From assembly GCF_042433085.1 (NCBI RefSeq), contig NZ_JBHLWA010000016.1:1-35884 (forward strand): DNA of 35,884 nt, given 5' to 3'. Positions 22,786 through 31,618 of this stretch are shown one piece after another. How positions within the stretch are numbered: position 1 is the first letter of the stretch; each line of letters opens with the position of its first letter. The translations under genes were made by a program, and so were the position numbers. This DNA comes from Gallibacterium melopsittaci. GTDB lineage: Bacteria; Pseudomonadota; Gammaproteobacteria; Enterobacterales; Pasteurellaceae. Under the pieces are notes generated by a model. It worked only from the letters and a program-made list of their open reading frames with translations, was not told where the DNA came from and made no database searches.

Positions 22786-24093
22786 GTGAGTATTTTTCAA
22801 AATCTTATTATTATTGTTATGCTAATTGCTGCCTCTAGTTTCTTATCTATTTCAGAAATTGCCATAGCTGGTGCCCGTAAAATCAAATTGAAGTTATTAG
22901 CAGAAAATGGTGATGAACGTGCCAACAAAGTACTGCTATTACAAGAAAACTCTGCTGATTTCTTCGCCGCATCACAAATTGGCTTAAATGCCGTTGCAAT
23001 TTTAGGTGGGATCTTGGGAGAGTCTGCCTTTCGTCCTTATTTTGTTGAATTAGTTGAAAAATTTTATCAAGGCGAGTGGGCAGAAACGATCGGCTTTAGC
23101 TTATCTTTCAGTTTAGTTACTTCACTTTTTATTCTATTTGCTGATCTCATGCCAAAACGAATGGCTATGATTGCACCAGAAAAAATTGCGATTACATTAA
23201 TTCGTCCAATTAACATTTTTATTATGTTATGCAAACCTTTAACTTGGATTATTAATGCCGTAGCAAATACTATCTTTCGCTTATTCAAAATGAATATTAA
23301 TCGTGAAGATAACATTACCTTTGATGATATTTCTGCAGTAATGGATGCTGGCGCTCAGGCTGGTGTATTACAGCAACAGGAACATCATTTTATTGAAAAT
23401 GTATTTGAACTGGAAGAACGTACTGTTCCTTCAAGTATGACGACTCGTGAAAATGTAGTCTATTTTACCTTGAAAGAATCAGAACAAAGTATTCGACAAA
23501 AGATCGCAGATTATCCTTACTCTAAATTTCTCGTATGTAATGAAAATATCGATCAAGTGATAGGTTATGTTGATACTAAAGATATTCTCGTCAAAATTCT
23601 CAATAATCAATCTTTAATTCAACTGAATGAATCAACGATCAGGAATGTACTCATTATTCCAGATACCTTAACCTTATCAGAATTATTAGATCGTTTCCGT
23701 GCTACTAAAGAAAAGTTCGCCGTCGTGATGAATGAATATGCATTAGTAGTAGGTGTCATTACATTATCCGATATTATGATGACAGTAATGGGTGATTGGG
23801 TAGCTCCGATTGAAGAAGAACAACAAATAATTAAACGTGATGAAAATTCTTGGTTAATTGAGGGATCAACACCAATTGAAAATGTAAAACACGCCTTATC
23901 CATTAGTGATTTCCCTGAATGGGAAAATTATGAAACTATCGCTGGGTTTATGATGTACCGTTTACGCAAAATTCCTCGTCCAGCCGATGTTGTAGAATTT
24001 GAAGGATTTAAATTTGAAGTCGTGGATATAGACCACTATAAGATTGACCAATTATTGGTGACACGTGTTACTCCTCTGGAAAAATTAGAATAA
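22786..24093 (+). CDS. paeA: CNNM/CorC-type membrane protein PaeA (YtfL), polyamine export
   Basis: Inner-membrane protein of 435 residues. An N-terminal DUF21/CNNM domain with about four helices (1-185) is followed by two CBS domains (about 200-325), with VGYVDTKDIL-type and VVGVITLSDIMMTVMGD motifs. A C-terminal CorC/HlyC domain (about 345-430) includes DENSWLIEGSTPI and IAGFMMYRL. The sequence follows E. coli YtfL throughout. YtfL was renamed PaeA after its role in putrescine and cadaverine export in enterics. The start is a GTG at 22786 after AGG-TGTTTT. It stands alone, with its own terminator. Confidence 0.88.
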   Translation: MSIFQNLIIIVMLIAASSFLSISEIAIAGARKIKLKLLAENGDERANKVLLLQENSADFFAASQIGLNAVAILGGILGESAFRPYFVELVEKFYQGEWAETIGFSLSFSLVTSLFILFADLMPKRMAMIAPEKIAITLIRPINIFIMLCKPLTWIINAVANTIFRLFKMNINREDNITFDDISAVMDAGAQAGVLQQQEHHFIENVFELEERTVPSSMTTRENVVYFTLKESEQSIRQKIADYPYSKFLVCNENIDQVIGYVDTKDILVKILNNQSLIQLNESTIRNVLIIPDTLTLSELLDRFRATKEKFAVVMNEYALVVGVITLSDIMMTVMGDWVAPIEEEQQIIKRDENSWLIEGSTPIENVKHALSISDFPEWENYETIAGFMMYRLRKIPRPADVVEFEGFKFEVVDIDHYKIDQLLVTRVTPLEKLE

Positions 24094-24096
24094 TGA

Positions 24097-24130
24097 AAAA
24101 TAAACCTCATCATCTGATGAGGTTTATTTT
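24097..24130. terminator. Bidirectional terminator between paeA and rraA
   Basis: Near-perfect palindrome with 16-nt arms (24097-24112 and 24115-24130), A4 on the left and a T run on the right. It terminates both convergent genes. Confidence 0.9.
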
Positions 24131-24138
24131 TTTATGTC

Positions 24139-24636
24139 TTATTCATCATCTTCTGGAATATCAAGTTGTTCTGGCGATAAGATAATTCCTGTTAAATCTG
24201 CATAAACAAAATCTTCTGGCAAGAAAGATACACCACCAAAATTTACTGGCACATCAACCTCACCGATAGTTTGATCATCTGCTGAAACTGGAATAGGTGC
24301 AAGTGCTTGAATACCAATATCAATGTTTTCTAATTGATCAATTTGGCGTACTGCACCATACACAATAATACCTTCCCAACCATTATCTGCTGCTAGTTGA
24401 GCCAATTCCGCATCAATCAACGCTCGGCGAACTGCACCACCGCCATCAATCAATAATACTCGTCCATGTCCATCTTCATCTAAAACTTCGGTAATTAGAC
24501 CATTACTTTCAAAACATTTGATTGTAGTAATTTTTCCTGAAAATGCCGAAATACCGCCGAAACTAGAAAAAATTGGGTCAACCACATCAACTTGATCCAA
24601 GTAAATATCGCAAAGTTCTGATGTGTCAATTCTCAT
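24139..24636 (-). CDS. rraA: Ribonuclease E activity regulator RraA
   Basis: Ring-shaped trimer that binds RNase E and inhibits degradosome activity. From the ATG at 24636 the protein has 165 residues and begins MRIDTSELCDIYLDQVDVVD, in line with E. coli RraA. A longer frame from 24657 adds seven residues with no family support, and an AAGGAAA site suits 24636. The DGGGAVRRALIDAELA and YGAVRQIDQLE motifs are intact. It follows menA by about 30 nt, the same arrangement as in E. coli. Confidence 0.94.
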   Translation of the reverse strand: MRIDTSELCDIYLDQVDVVDPIFSSFGGISAFSGKITTIKCFESNGLITEVLDEDGHGRVLLIDGGGAVRRALIDAELAQLAADNGWEGIIVYGAVRQIDQLENIDIGIQALAPIPVSADDQTIGEVDVPVNFGGVSFLPEDFVYADLTGIILSPEQLDIPEDDE

Positions 24637-24668
24637 TGTATTTTCCTTTTCTTTCATTGTGAGCTAAG

Positions 24669-25574
24669 TTACTCAAAACAAAGCCCTAAACTAAAAATAA
24701 TGTTAAATAATAGTGCTAATTTAGCCATTTGTGCAAGCATTGGGCGTAATTCTAATGCTTGTTTATGACGTAACACAAAAATAGCGTGTTTAATCATTAA
24801 TGGTAATGCAACCACAAACAAGAAACTATACCAATGTTTAAAATGATTAACTGCAAATACTAATGCACAAATTGCTGCTAAAGCCAATAATGCAACATGA
24901 TAATAGCAGCCATATTTTGCTCCAATACGCACAATTAACGTAATCTTACCCGCTTTCTTATCTTGCTCAACATCACGCAAATTATTGATATTCAACACAG
25001 CAACCGCTAAAAACCCTGACATCATTGCAGGTAAAAACATACTGCTACTCATTTGATGGGCTTGTAAATAATAGGTTCCCCCTACCCCAAGCAGCCCAAA
25101 AAAGATAAAAACAGAAAGATCACCTAACCCCATATACCCATATGGTTTCTTACCTACGGTATAAGTAATAGAAGCAATAATTGCAAGTACACCGAGTAAC
25201 ACGAAAGCAATAACATCATTCCATGTCTGACACGCTACAAAAATTAATGCTAATCCAGACACCATACTTGCCACAGTGACCAAAATTAACCCAATTCGTA
25301 ATTGGGTAAAACTGATCACCCCTTGTTGAATACCTCTTAATGGACCGATACGCTCTTCCGTATCTGAGCCTTTGATATGATCACCATAATCATTCGCAAA
25401 ATTTGAAACGATCTGTAATAACGTTGCTGTGATTAGTGCCAATAAAGCAACCATTCCATTAAATTGTTGATGATGATAGGCTAATGCAGAACCCGTAACA
25501 ATAGAGGCTATCGCTAAAGGCAAGGTTTTAGGTCTTGCGGTTTCAAACCACATTTTACATTTGCTCGATTTCAT
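24669..25574 (-). CDS. menA: 1,4-dihydroxy-2-naphthoate polyprenyltransferase MenA
   Basis: Membrane-bound UbiA-family enzyme that prenylates dihydroxynaphthoate to form demethylmenaquinone. It has 301 residues and about eight or nine helices. The prenyl diphosphate-binding motif is NFANDYGDHIKGSD near residue 58, and a second acidic segment NINNLRDVEQDKKAGK lies near 195. Menaquinones serve anaerobic respiration, consistent with a facultative life style. It is upstream of rraA and divergent from trmO. Confidence 0.94.
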   Translation of the reverse strand: MKSSKCKMWFETARPKTLPLAIASIVTGSALAYHHQQFNGMVALLALITATLLQIVSNFANDYGDHIKGSDTEERIGPLRGIQQGVISFTQLRIGLILVTVASMVSGLALIFVACQTWNDVIAFVLLGVLAIIASITYTVGKKPYGYMGLGDLSVFIFFGLLGVGGTYYLQAHQMSSSMFLPAMMSGFLAVAVLNINNLRDVEQDKKAGKITLIVRIGAKYGCYYHVALLALAAICALVFAVNHFKHWYSFLFVVALPLMIKHAIFVLRHKQALELRPMLAQMAKLALLFNIIFSLGLCFE

Positions 25575-25775
25575 TCATTTCTCTAAACTTATTAATCTTG
25601 TCGCACCTCTGTGCACAAGAGGAGAGTTTTTAATAAAACAAGTTGGTCATTTTACCCGAATTGATTGGATTGTATAGTGAATTCCGTGCAAATCCTCAGT
25701 ACAAAAAAAGCAAGTCAATTCACGTTTCAATTGGCTTTACTATAACTACTTATTTATTGGCATAAGAGGTCAGAT

Positions 25776-26504
25776 ATGTCGCTTGAATTACAACCTGTCG
25801 CTATTATTCATACGCCCTATACAGAAAAATTTTCTGTGCCACGGCAGCCTGAATTAGTCAAACATGGTACTGGTATTTTAGAGCTGCTTCCTCCTTACAA
25901 TGTGCCAGAGTGTGTGAGAGGATTAGAACAATTTTCACATTTATGGCTAATTTTTCAGTTTGATCGTATTCCGTCAGGTAAATGGTCACCAACAGTCCGC
26001 CCGCCTCGTTTAGGCGGTAATCAACGTATTGGTGTGTTTGCTTCTCGTGCGACACATCGTCCTAATCCTCTTGGGCTTTCCAAAGTACGTTTAGATCATA
26101 TTGAAATTAACAAAGATAAAATCCTACTACATTTAGGCAGTGTTGATCTCGTGAATGGCACGCCTATTTTTGATATCAAACCCTACCTTACCTATGCAGA
26201 TAGCGAACCTTTTGCTCAATCCGGTTTTGCTCAAACTAAACCTGAGGGATTATTAGAAGTCAATTTCACTCCTGAAGCACAGCAACAACTGAGTGTATTC
26301 ATTGAGCATTACCCTACACTGCCAGCATTAATTACGGAAGTATTACAACAAGATCCCCGTCCTGCTTATCAAAGAACACAAATAACAGACAGAATTTATG
26401 GAATGACATTGTGGGATATTAATATTCAATGGAAAATGCATTCAGTGCAAACTATTGAAGTTATCTCTTTAGCTAAAGTTACCAAAAAAAACGGTCTTGA
26501 ATAA
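25776..26504 (+). CDS. trmO: tRNA (N6-threonylcarbamoyladenosine-37) methyltransferase TrmO
   Basis: SAM-dependent enzyme that converts t6A37 to m6t6A37 in some tRNAs; formerly TsaA/YaeB. Its 242 residues cover the beta-barrel TrmO domain (about 5-140), with FSHLWLIFQF, RPPRLGGNQRIGVFASRA, HRPNPLGLSKVRL and DIKPYLTYAD, and a C-terminal domain. It is monocistronic and divergent from menA. Its TAA stop lies inside the loop of the downstream terminator, so gene end and terminator overlap. Confidence 0.93.
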   Translation: MSLELQPVAIIHTPYTEKFSVPRQPELVKHGTGILELLPPYNVPECVRGLEQFSHLWLIFQFDRIPSGKWSPTVRPPRLGGNQRIGVFASRATHRPNPLGLSKVRLDHIEINKDKILLHLGSVDLVNGTPIFDIKPYLTYADSEPFAQSGFAQTKPEGLLEVNFTPEAQQQLSVFIEHYPTLPALITEVLQQDPRPAYQRTQITDRIYGMTLWDINIQWKMHSVQTIEVISLAKVTKKNGLE

Positions 26505-26516
26505 TCAAGACCGTTT
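26489..26516. terminator. Terminator overlapping the trmO stop codon
   Basis: Perfect 12-bp stem (26489-26500 with 26505-26516) with the 4-nt loop ATAA. The minus strand has a long T tract after the stem, so it is chiefly the terminator of the methyltransferase gene at 26525, and its arm codes for the last TrmO residues. Confidence 0.88.
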
Positions 26517-26524
26517 CTCTGCAT

Positions 26525-27280
26525 TTATTTTTGACTACATACTACAATGAAATGTAGTTTATTTTGTGGATCATTAAAGAACTTAAACATCTTTTTGAAA
26601 GTTGCTCGGTTTTCTGATTTCAACGCATTACGCACAATTTTTAGTGTCCCTAATACTCCTTCATCATAAATCATGCCTTTTGGCGATAATAATGTCATTT
26701 CACCCGAATAGGTATCAACATTATTAAAACCAGCATCTTTAAATAATGATTTCCAAGCCTCTTTGGTCAAAGGAGTTACACTAACATTAATCACATCACG
26801 CAATACGGCCAAAATTTCATCGACATTTTGTTCTAATAACATCACATCGTGCGTTAATAAGAAGCCACCTGGTTTTAAAACACGAAAATATTCTGCAACT
26901 GCTTTTTGTTTTGCTTCTAACGGCAACATCGTCAACATTGCTTCATTAATCACTACATCAAACGAATTATCCGCAAAAGGCAATTTCATTGCATTCGCAC
27001 GTTGTACATGAATTAAATTATCTAATTTTGCTTCTGTGATCTGTTTCTGTGCTTTCGCCAATGCTTGCTCATCTAAATCAACACCTTCTATTTGGCAACC
27101 AAATTGGCTTGCCAATGCAATGGCTGTCGTTCCCATATTACAAGCAACTTCAAGCACTTTTTTGTTTTTATTCAAATCGGCATTTGCAATTAACCAATCA
27201 GTCCCTTTTTTACCACCTGGGCGAAGACGTGTTTTACCTAAGCGAGCTAAAAAATTATGGCCTATTTCTTCCTTTTTCAT
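26525..27280 (-). CDS. Class I SAM-dependent methyltransferase, substrate unknown
   Basis: Predicted methyltransferase of 251 residues. Motif I is VLEVACNMGTTAIALA near residue 43, motif II has GVDLDEQAL near 65, NAMKLPFADNSFDVVINE covers the acidic and catalytic-site segments, and FRVLKPGGFLLTHD is motif III-like. It resembles UbiE/Gcd14-like small-molecule methyltransferases, and related proteins of unknown function occur in Haemophilus. The ATG at 27280 has an AAGGAAATAGG site. It lies 41 nt after crp on the same strand. The substrate cannot be inferred. Confidence 0.85.
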   Translation of the reverse strand: MKKEEIGHNFLARLGKTRLRPGGKKGTDWLIANADLNKNKKVLEVACNMGTTAIALASQFGCQIEGVDLDEQALAKAQKQITEAKLDNLIHVQRANAMKLPFADNSFDVVINEAMLTMLPLEAKQKAVAEYFRVLKPGGFLLTHDVMLLEQNVDEILAVLRDVINVSVTPLTKEAWKSLFKDAGFNNVDTYSGEMTLLSPKGMIYDEGVLGTLKIVRNALKSENRATFKKMFKFFNDPQNKLHFIVVCSQK

Positions 27281-27321
27281 CCTATTTCCTTATCGTTAGA
27301 TAAAATTAATGCTTGGTATTG

Positions 27322-27990
27322 TTATCTAGTACCATAAACTACAATGGTTTTGCCATGCGCAGAAATCAATCCCTGATCTTCTAACATTTTTAAAATACGC
27401 CCAACCGTTTCCCGAGAACAACCAACAATTTGCCCTATCTCTTGGCGAGTAATCTTAATTTGCATTCCTTCTGGGTGGGTCATCGCCTCTGGCATTTTTG
27501 CCAAATGCAATAAGGTTTGAGCAATACGTCCAGTAACATCTAAGAATGCTAAGTTACTCACTTGTTTAGATGTATTTTGTAAACGACGAGCTAACTGAGC
27601 AGTTAAATACATCAAAATTTCTGGATTGACTTGAATTAATTGGCGGAACTTCTTATAAGAAATTTCAGCAACTTCACAGGTCGTTTTTGCTTTTACCCAA
27701 GCCGTACGTACTTTCACTTCCTCAAATAAACCAATTTCACCAAAGAATTCACCTTGACTGAGATAAGATAGGATCATCTCTTTGCCTTCGTCATCTTTAA
27801 CTAAAACGGCAACTGAACCTTTAATTAAATAGTAAAGTGTTTCTGCTTTTTCACCAGCATTAATTAAAGTACTTTTGGAGGGGTATTTGTGAATGTGGCA
27901 ATGAGATAAAAACCATTCTAACGTCGGGTCACCTGCATGTGCTATTCCCGTATCATCCTGTTGCATTTCAATTTCTTCTTTCATATCCAT
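27322..27990 (-). CDS. crp: cAMP receptor protein CRP
   Basis: Global cAMP-dependent activator, also needed with Sxy for competence in Pasteurellaceae. It has 222 residues with an N-terminal extension like that of Haemophilus CRP. The cAMP pocket segment reads FFGEIGLFEEVKVRTAWV, slightly changed from the usual Arg-Ser (here Arg-Thr). The C-terminal helix-turn-helix has the exact recognition helix GCSRETVGRILKMLEDQ, which reads TGTGA half-sites. Two perfect such sites occur in this window before the symporter operons. It is third after slmA and yheU on the minus strand. Confidence 0.96.
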   Translation of the reverse strand: MDMKEEIEMQQDDTGIAHAGDPTLEWFLSHCHIHKYPSKSTLINAGEKAETLYYLIKGSVAVLVKDDEGKEMILSYLSQGEFFGEIGLFEEVKVRTAWVKAKTTCEVAEISYKKFRQLIQVNPEILMYLTAQLARRLQNTSKQVSNLAFLDVTGRIAQTLLHLAKMPEAMTHPEGMQIKITRQEIGQIVGCSRETVGRILKMLEDQGLISAHGKTIVVYGTR

Positions 27991-28035
27991 ACCACCAACA
28001 CTTATGAGATTAAATAAATCTTTAAGACCCTGTTT

Positions 28036-28275
28036 TTATAGCATATTTTGCTCAGGTTGTCTTAAAAACTCTTGTTTTTCTTTAAGATCTAATGATTGAT
28101 GCAGTTCCGACCACACAATCACTACCTTACCTGATTTAATTTGTTTAAGTAATCGTGTTTCTTTTTCAGCCAAACTTAACTCACGCACGCCGTAATCGGT
28201 TCCTTCTCGTAAAATAAAACTTTGTACGATATTACGCAATGCCGTTTCACTTAACTGTTCCCAAGGAATAATCAT
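28036..28275 (-). CDS. yheU: YheU family protein (UPF0270)
   Basis: Small conserved protein of 79 residues with no known function. The signature IPWEQLSETALRN, followed by FILREGTDYG and VVIVWSELHQSL, matches E. coli YheU. It lies 8 nt after slmA and 45 nt before crp, all on the minus strand. No membrane segment or cysteine pair is visible. Confidence 0.88.
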   Translation of the reverse strand: MIIPWEQLSETALRNIVQSFILREGTDYGVRELSLAEKETRLLKQIKSGKVVIVWSELHQSLDLKEKQEFLRQPEQNML

Positions 28276-28283
28276 ATTTTTAT

Positions 28284-28916
28284 CTAATCAAAAAGTGGCT
28301 CAAGTAACTGCCACTGTACTGCAAAATTTTGAATTGGAGAATGACGGAAATCAGAACGCACATAACGCATAAATTGCCCCTCGCATAACAATACTAAATG
28401 TCCTGCAATGACTCTTTCATCAACTTTAAATCCTCGTCCTTCTCGCAATTTACGCATCTGTAATACATTGACTAATTGCCATTCTAAACGGTCAAAAAAT
28501 GCAGCGACTCTTTGTTGCAACGACTTATCTTCAAACATCAATGCATGTCCAGTTAAAATGCGAGTTAATCCTGGATTTTTTTGTGCAAAGGTCAATACCA
28601 TCTGCAAAATATCATGTACTCGCATTTTAGTATCTGTTTGCATTTTCATTGACTGAGTAATCCGTTGTAATAACACCATTTCAATCTGCTCGATTAATGC
28701 TTCAAATATTTTGGTTTTACTCGGAAAATAGCGATATAACGCAGCCTCTGAGACCCCAACCGCTTCAGCTAATTTAGCAGTTGTAATCCGCTCCATTCCC
28801 TGTTCTGAATGTAATAAATGTGCAACAATCGTTAATACTTGTTGCCGCCTTGCCGCTAAAGAACGTTTTTCAATTTTCTTTTTCGGCTTATTTTCCTGTA
28901 TGACCAAATCCACCAT
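28284..28916 (-). CDS. slmA: Nucleoid occlusion factor SlmA
   Basis: TetR-like DNA-binding protein that blocks FtsZ ring assembly over the nucleoid. The ATG at 28916 is chosen (210 residues); an in-frame TTG at 28937 would extend further into dut. The N-terminal helix-turn-helix (about 25-70) has RRQQVLTIVAHLL, TTAKLAEAVGVSEAALYRYF and PSKTKIFEALIEQI. The C-terminal region matches SlmA, with LEWQLVNVLQMRKLREG and the ending LLEPLFD. It overlaps the dut 3' end by 29 bp and precedes yheU, as part of coaBC-dut-slmA. Confidence 0.92.
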   Translation of the reverse strand: MVDLVIQENKPKKKIEKRSLAARRQQVLTIVAHLLHSEQGMERITTAKLAEAVGVSEAALYRYFPSKTKIFEALIEQIEMVLLQRITQSMKMQTDTKMRVHDILQMVLTFAQKNPGLTRILTGHALMFEDKSLQQRVAAFFDRLEWQLVNVLQMRKLREGRGFKVDERVIAGHLVLLCEGQFMRYVRSDFRHSPIQNFAVQWQLLEPLFD

Positions 28917-29340
28917 CGCCTCGTTCTGTTTGTTCAAAATCAGCTACGATATTAAATTCAGCTTGTACAACAGGCACAAACACAAGCTGTGCAATACGAT
29001 CACCTACTTCAATCGGAAAAGGCTGCTCACTACGATTCCATGCAGAAATCATTAATGGTCCTTGGTAATCCGAATCAATTAATCCGACCAGATTGCCTAA
29101 CACAATGCCATGTTTATGCCCTAATCCTGAACGAGGCAAAATCACAGCAGCCAAATTTGGATCCGCAATATAAATAGAGAGTCCCGTTGGAATTAAGCGT
29201 GTTTCCCCTGGTTGTAAAATAATTTTTTCATCTATTAATGCACGCAAATCAAGACCTGCCGATCCTTCTGTTGCATAACTTGGCAATGGAAACTCATTAC
29301 CAATACGTGCATCAAGAATTTTGACATCAATTTTTTTCAT
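28888..29340 (-). CDS. dut: Deoxyuridine 5'-triphosphate nucleotidohydrolase (dUTPase)
   Basis: Trimeric dUTPase that hydrolyses dUTP to dUMP, keeping uracil out of DNA and feeding dTMP synthesis. All five motifs occur in its 150 residues: SAGLDLRA, PRSGLGHKHG, GLIDSDYQGPL with the catalytic aspartate, GDRIAQLVFVP, and the mobile C-terminal RGDGGFGHTGK. It overlaps the 3' end of coaBC by 14 bp and the 5' end of slmA by 29 bp, so the three genes are tightly coupled. Confidence 0.96.
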   Translation of the reverse strand: MKKIDVKILDARIGNEFPLPSYATEGSAGLDLRALIDEKIILQPGETRLIPTGLSIYIADPNLAAVILPRSGLGHKHGIVLGNLVGLIDSDYQGPLMISAWNRSEQPFPIEVGDRIAQLVFVPVVQAEFNIVADFEQTERGDGGFGHTGK

Positions 29341-30556
29341 CGTTATTTTTTGTTATTTGATAAAGATTAACAATATGAGCGACCAACTGTTCTGCAAGTA
29401 TTTGCTTATCTGCTAAAGGCAAACTTACATTACCTTTTGGCCAAAAGAGATGTAACGCATTACGATCGCTACTAAATCCTTGCCCTGCAATCGACACATC
29501 GTTAGCACAAATTAAATCTAGACATTTACGAGTTAATTTATCTTTCGCATAATTTTCAACATCTTGTGTTTCTGCTGCAAACCCAACTGTAAACGGTCTA
29601 TGATGTTTAAGATGACCAACGTCGGCAATAATATCAGGATTTTTCACTAATTTTAATGTTAATTCATCACCACTTTTCTTAATTTTTTGTGCTGCAATCT
29701 CAGCCACTCGATAATCTGCAACCGCTGCACAACCAATAAAAATCTGATGTGTTACTGCTGTATTCATTGATTGTTCCCACATCTGTTGTGCTGTTGTTAC
29801 CTTAATGACACTCACATCTTGTGGTGGATTTAAATTTACTGGTCCACTAATCAACGTTACTGTCGCTCCTTGCTTAGCAAACGCACGTGCGATCGCATAA
29901 CCCATTTTGCCAGAACTATAATTGGAAATATAACGAACAGGATCAATCGCCTCTTGTGTTGGACCTGCGGTAATCGCTACCTTTAATCCTAATAATGGTT
30001 TTTCTGTAATAAAACTTGCAGATAATGCAGCAAAAATTTCACTTGGCTCTGACATTCGACCAGCACCAACATCTCCACATGCTTGTTCACCACTATTAGG
30101 TCCAATAATATTAATACCTCGTTGGCGTAAATTTGATAAATGCTGTTGTACAACTGATTGTGCATACATTTGTTGATTCATTGCTGGGGCAATAAAAATT
30201 GGGGCTTTAGTTGCTAAACATAACGTTGTTAACAGATCATTCGCCAAGCCTAAATTTAAACGTGCCAAAAAGTCGGCAGTCGCAGGGGCAATGACAATCG
30301 CATCAGCCCATTTGGCTAATTCAATATGCCCCATTGCTAATTCCGCTTGTGGATCAAAAAGTGATTGTGATACCGCATTACCCGAAATAGCTTGTAACGT
30401 AAGAGGAGAAACAAAATGCGCAGCGGCTTCAGTTAAAACAACTCTAACTTCCGCATCTTGCTTGCGTAATAAACGAATAAATTCAATAGCTTTATAAGCA
30501 GCAATTCCGCCAGTAATACCGACAAGAATACGTTTCTGTTGGAGATAATTATCCAC
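29327..30556 (-). CDS. coaBC: Bifunctional phosphopantothenoylcysteine decarboxylase/synthetase CoaBC
   Basis: Two consecutive steps of coenzyme A synthesis: CoaB joins 4'-phosphopantothenate with cysteine, and CoaC decarboxylates the product. It has 409 residues. The N-terminal flavoprotein CoaC domain (about 1-185) has GITGGIAAYKAIE, the catalytic histidine in MGHIELAKWAD, APAMNQQMY and ACGDVGAGRMSEP. The CoaB domain (about 190-400) has ITAGPTQEAIDPVRYISN, SSGKMGYAIA and VGFAAET. The start is a GTG at 30556 with GAGG about 10 nt upstream. It is divergent from radC and overlaps dut. Confidence 0.95.
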   Translation of the reverse strand: MDNYLQQKRILVGITGGIAAYKAIEFIRLLRKQDAEVRVVLTEAAAHFVSPLTLQAISGNAVSQSLFDPQAELAMGHIELAKWADAIVIAPATADFLARLNLGLANDLLTTLCLATKAPIFIAPAMNQQMYAQSVVQQHLSNLRQRGINIIGPNSGEQACGDVGAGRMSEPSEIFAALSASFITEKPLLGLKVAITAGPTQEAIDPVRYISNYSSGKMGYAIARAFAKQGATVTLISGPVNLNPPQDVSVIKVTTAQQMWEQSMNTAVTHQIFIGCAAVADYRVAEIAAQKIKKSGDELTLKLVKNPDIIADVGHLKHHRPFTVGFAAETQDVENYAKDKLTRKCLDLICANDVSIAGQGFSSDRNALHLFWPKGNVSLPLADKQILAEQLVAHIVNLYQITKNNDEKN

Positions 30557-30764
30557 GCGTTGATAACCTCTAGAAAAATCAACAAAAGATGAGCCATTCT
30601 ACTGGATATTTGCTAGCCTGCCAATTTACCCCTACTTTTATTCTAATAAAATATGATTTTTTTCAACTTTACGATCTTTGCCACAAAAACAAGCTATTTT
30701 TTATCCATTCTGTTTTGTTCTCGCTACATTTCATTTTTATATTTTTGATATTAGGAATACTGTT

Positions 30765-31424
30765 ATGTCTTCTTTAATGCCTCGAGAAAAACTATTACAG
30801 CAGGGTGCAGCAAGTTTAGATGATCAAGAATTACTTGCCATTTTTCTACGTACTGGATTTAAAAATTGTTCTGTCATGACATTGGCCGAACAAGCATTAA
30901 TTCATTTTGGATCTTTACGTGAATTACTCAGTGCATCAGAAATAGAATTTTGCCAAGTCAAAGGGTTAGGTATTACCCAATATATTCAACTACAAGCCTG
31001 TATTGAAATGACAAAACGTTATTTATCACAAGAATTACAACAACAACCCGTATTTAATAATATCGAATTTGCGAAACTGTATATGCAAAGTGAACTGAGT
31101 ATGCAGCAACGAGAGATGTTTATGGTTCTCTTTTTAGATAATCAACATCATCTTATCCAAAAAGAAGTATTATTTCAGGGCACCATTAATAGTACACAAA
31201 TTCATCCACGGGAAATTATTAAATCAGCATTACAACATAATGCTGCTGCCCTGATTCTCTCCCATAATCATCCCTCAGGTATTGTTACACCTAGTACTCA
31301 AGATATTGAAATAACAAAGGAAATTAAAAATATATGTCAATTAATTGATGTAAAGGTATTAGATCATTTAATTGTTGGCAAGAACAAGGTTTTTTCCTTT
31401 TGTGAAGAGGGTTTAATGGGGTAG
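30765..31424 (+). CDS. radC: RadC family JAMM-domain protein
   Basis: RadC family protein with a UPF0758 N-terminal helix-hairpin-helix region and a JAB/JAMM metalloprotease-like domain. The start at 30765 (MSSLMPREKLLQQG) has an AGGA site 8 nt upstream and matches the family; an in-frame ATG at 30678 adds an unrelated hydrophobic lead. The product is 219 residues. The zinc-binding motif HNHPSG with the downstream aspartate (S-H-N-H-P-S-G then STQDIE) is intact. Its molecular role is unsettled: the old DNA repair claim in E. coli was not upheld. In relatives rpmB and rpmG follow; here they do not. Confidence 0.92.
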   Translation: MSSLMPREKLLQQGAASLDDQELLAIFLRTGFKNCSVMTLAEQALIHFGSLRELLSASEIEFCQVKGLGITQYIQLQACIEMTKRYLSQELQQQPVFNNIEFAKLYMQSELSMQQREMFMVLFLDNQHHLIQKEVLFQGTINSTQIHPREIIKSALQHNAAALILSHNHPSGIVTPSTQDIEITKEIKNICQLIDVKVLDHLIVGKNKVFSFCEEGLMG

Positions 31425-31456
31425 GGAGTATTTTTATTTTCTCTACTTTTTATTCG
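31421..31456 (+). terminator. Possible radC terminator
   Basis: An imperfect stem pairs GTA(GG)GAG around 31422 with CTCTAC near 31441-31446, followed by TTTTTATT. It begins at the radC stop codon. The stem is weak, so confidence is low. Confidence 0.35.
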
Positions 31457-31473
31457 CAAATTCGCTCGGCTCA

Positions 31474-31579
31474 CTTGCTCACCCTACGGGTCGGCAGCAA
31501 GCAGCTCTCAAAAAGTAATGCTTTTTGTTTTGCTTCGTTTTTTTGCACGAGCAAAAAATGAAGTCGCCCTTTAGGGCGA
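31474..31579. repeat. Cluster of four consecutive hairpins between radC and htpG
   Basis: In about 105 bp four stem-loops follow one another. The first is CTTGCT/AGCAAG enclosing ACCC-tac-GGGT (31474-31501). The second is CAAAAAG/CTTTTTG (31509-31527). The third is CTTC plus a T-rich arm and GC against GC, an A-rich arm and GAAG (31533-31563). The fourth is TCGCCCT-tt-AGGGCGA (31564-31579). The first and last are richer in G+C than the surroundings. No open frame explains it. It could be a repetitive intergenic element, a small RNA or the scar of a rearrangement. Confidence 0.55.
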
Positions 31580-31596
31580 AACCTAAATCTAAAACT

Positions 31597-31618
31597 AAAC
31601 CCACCAAACGGTGGGTTT
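31597..31618 (-). terminator. Terminator after htpG
   Basis: Perfect 9-bp stem AAACCCACC/GGTGGGTTT with a 4-nt loop, 11 nt past the htpG stop on the minus strand, followed by an interrupted T-rich run. Confidence 0.75.

Noticed and set aside
25575..25775. Imperfect hairpin with a T7 run upstream of menA, resembling a leader attenuator
   Set aside because: The arms pair poorly, with several mismatches, and no leader peptide or riboswitch-like pattern is visible.
30678..30764. Longer RadC start at 30678
   Set aside because: The extra residues are hydrophobic and unlike the family; a ribosome-binding site exists only before 30765.
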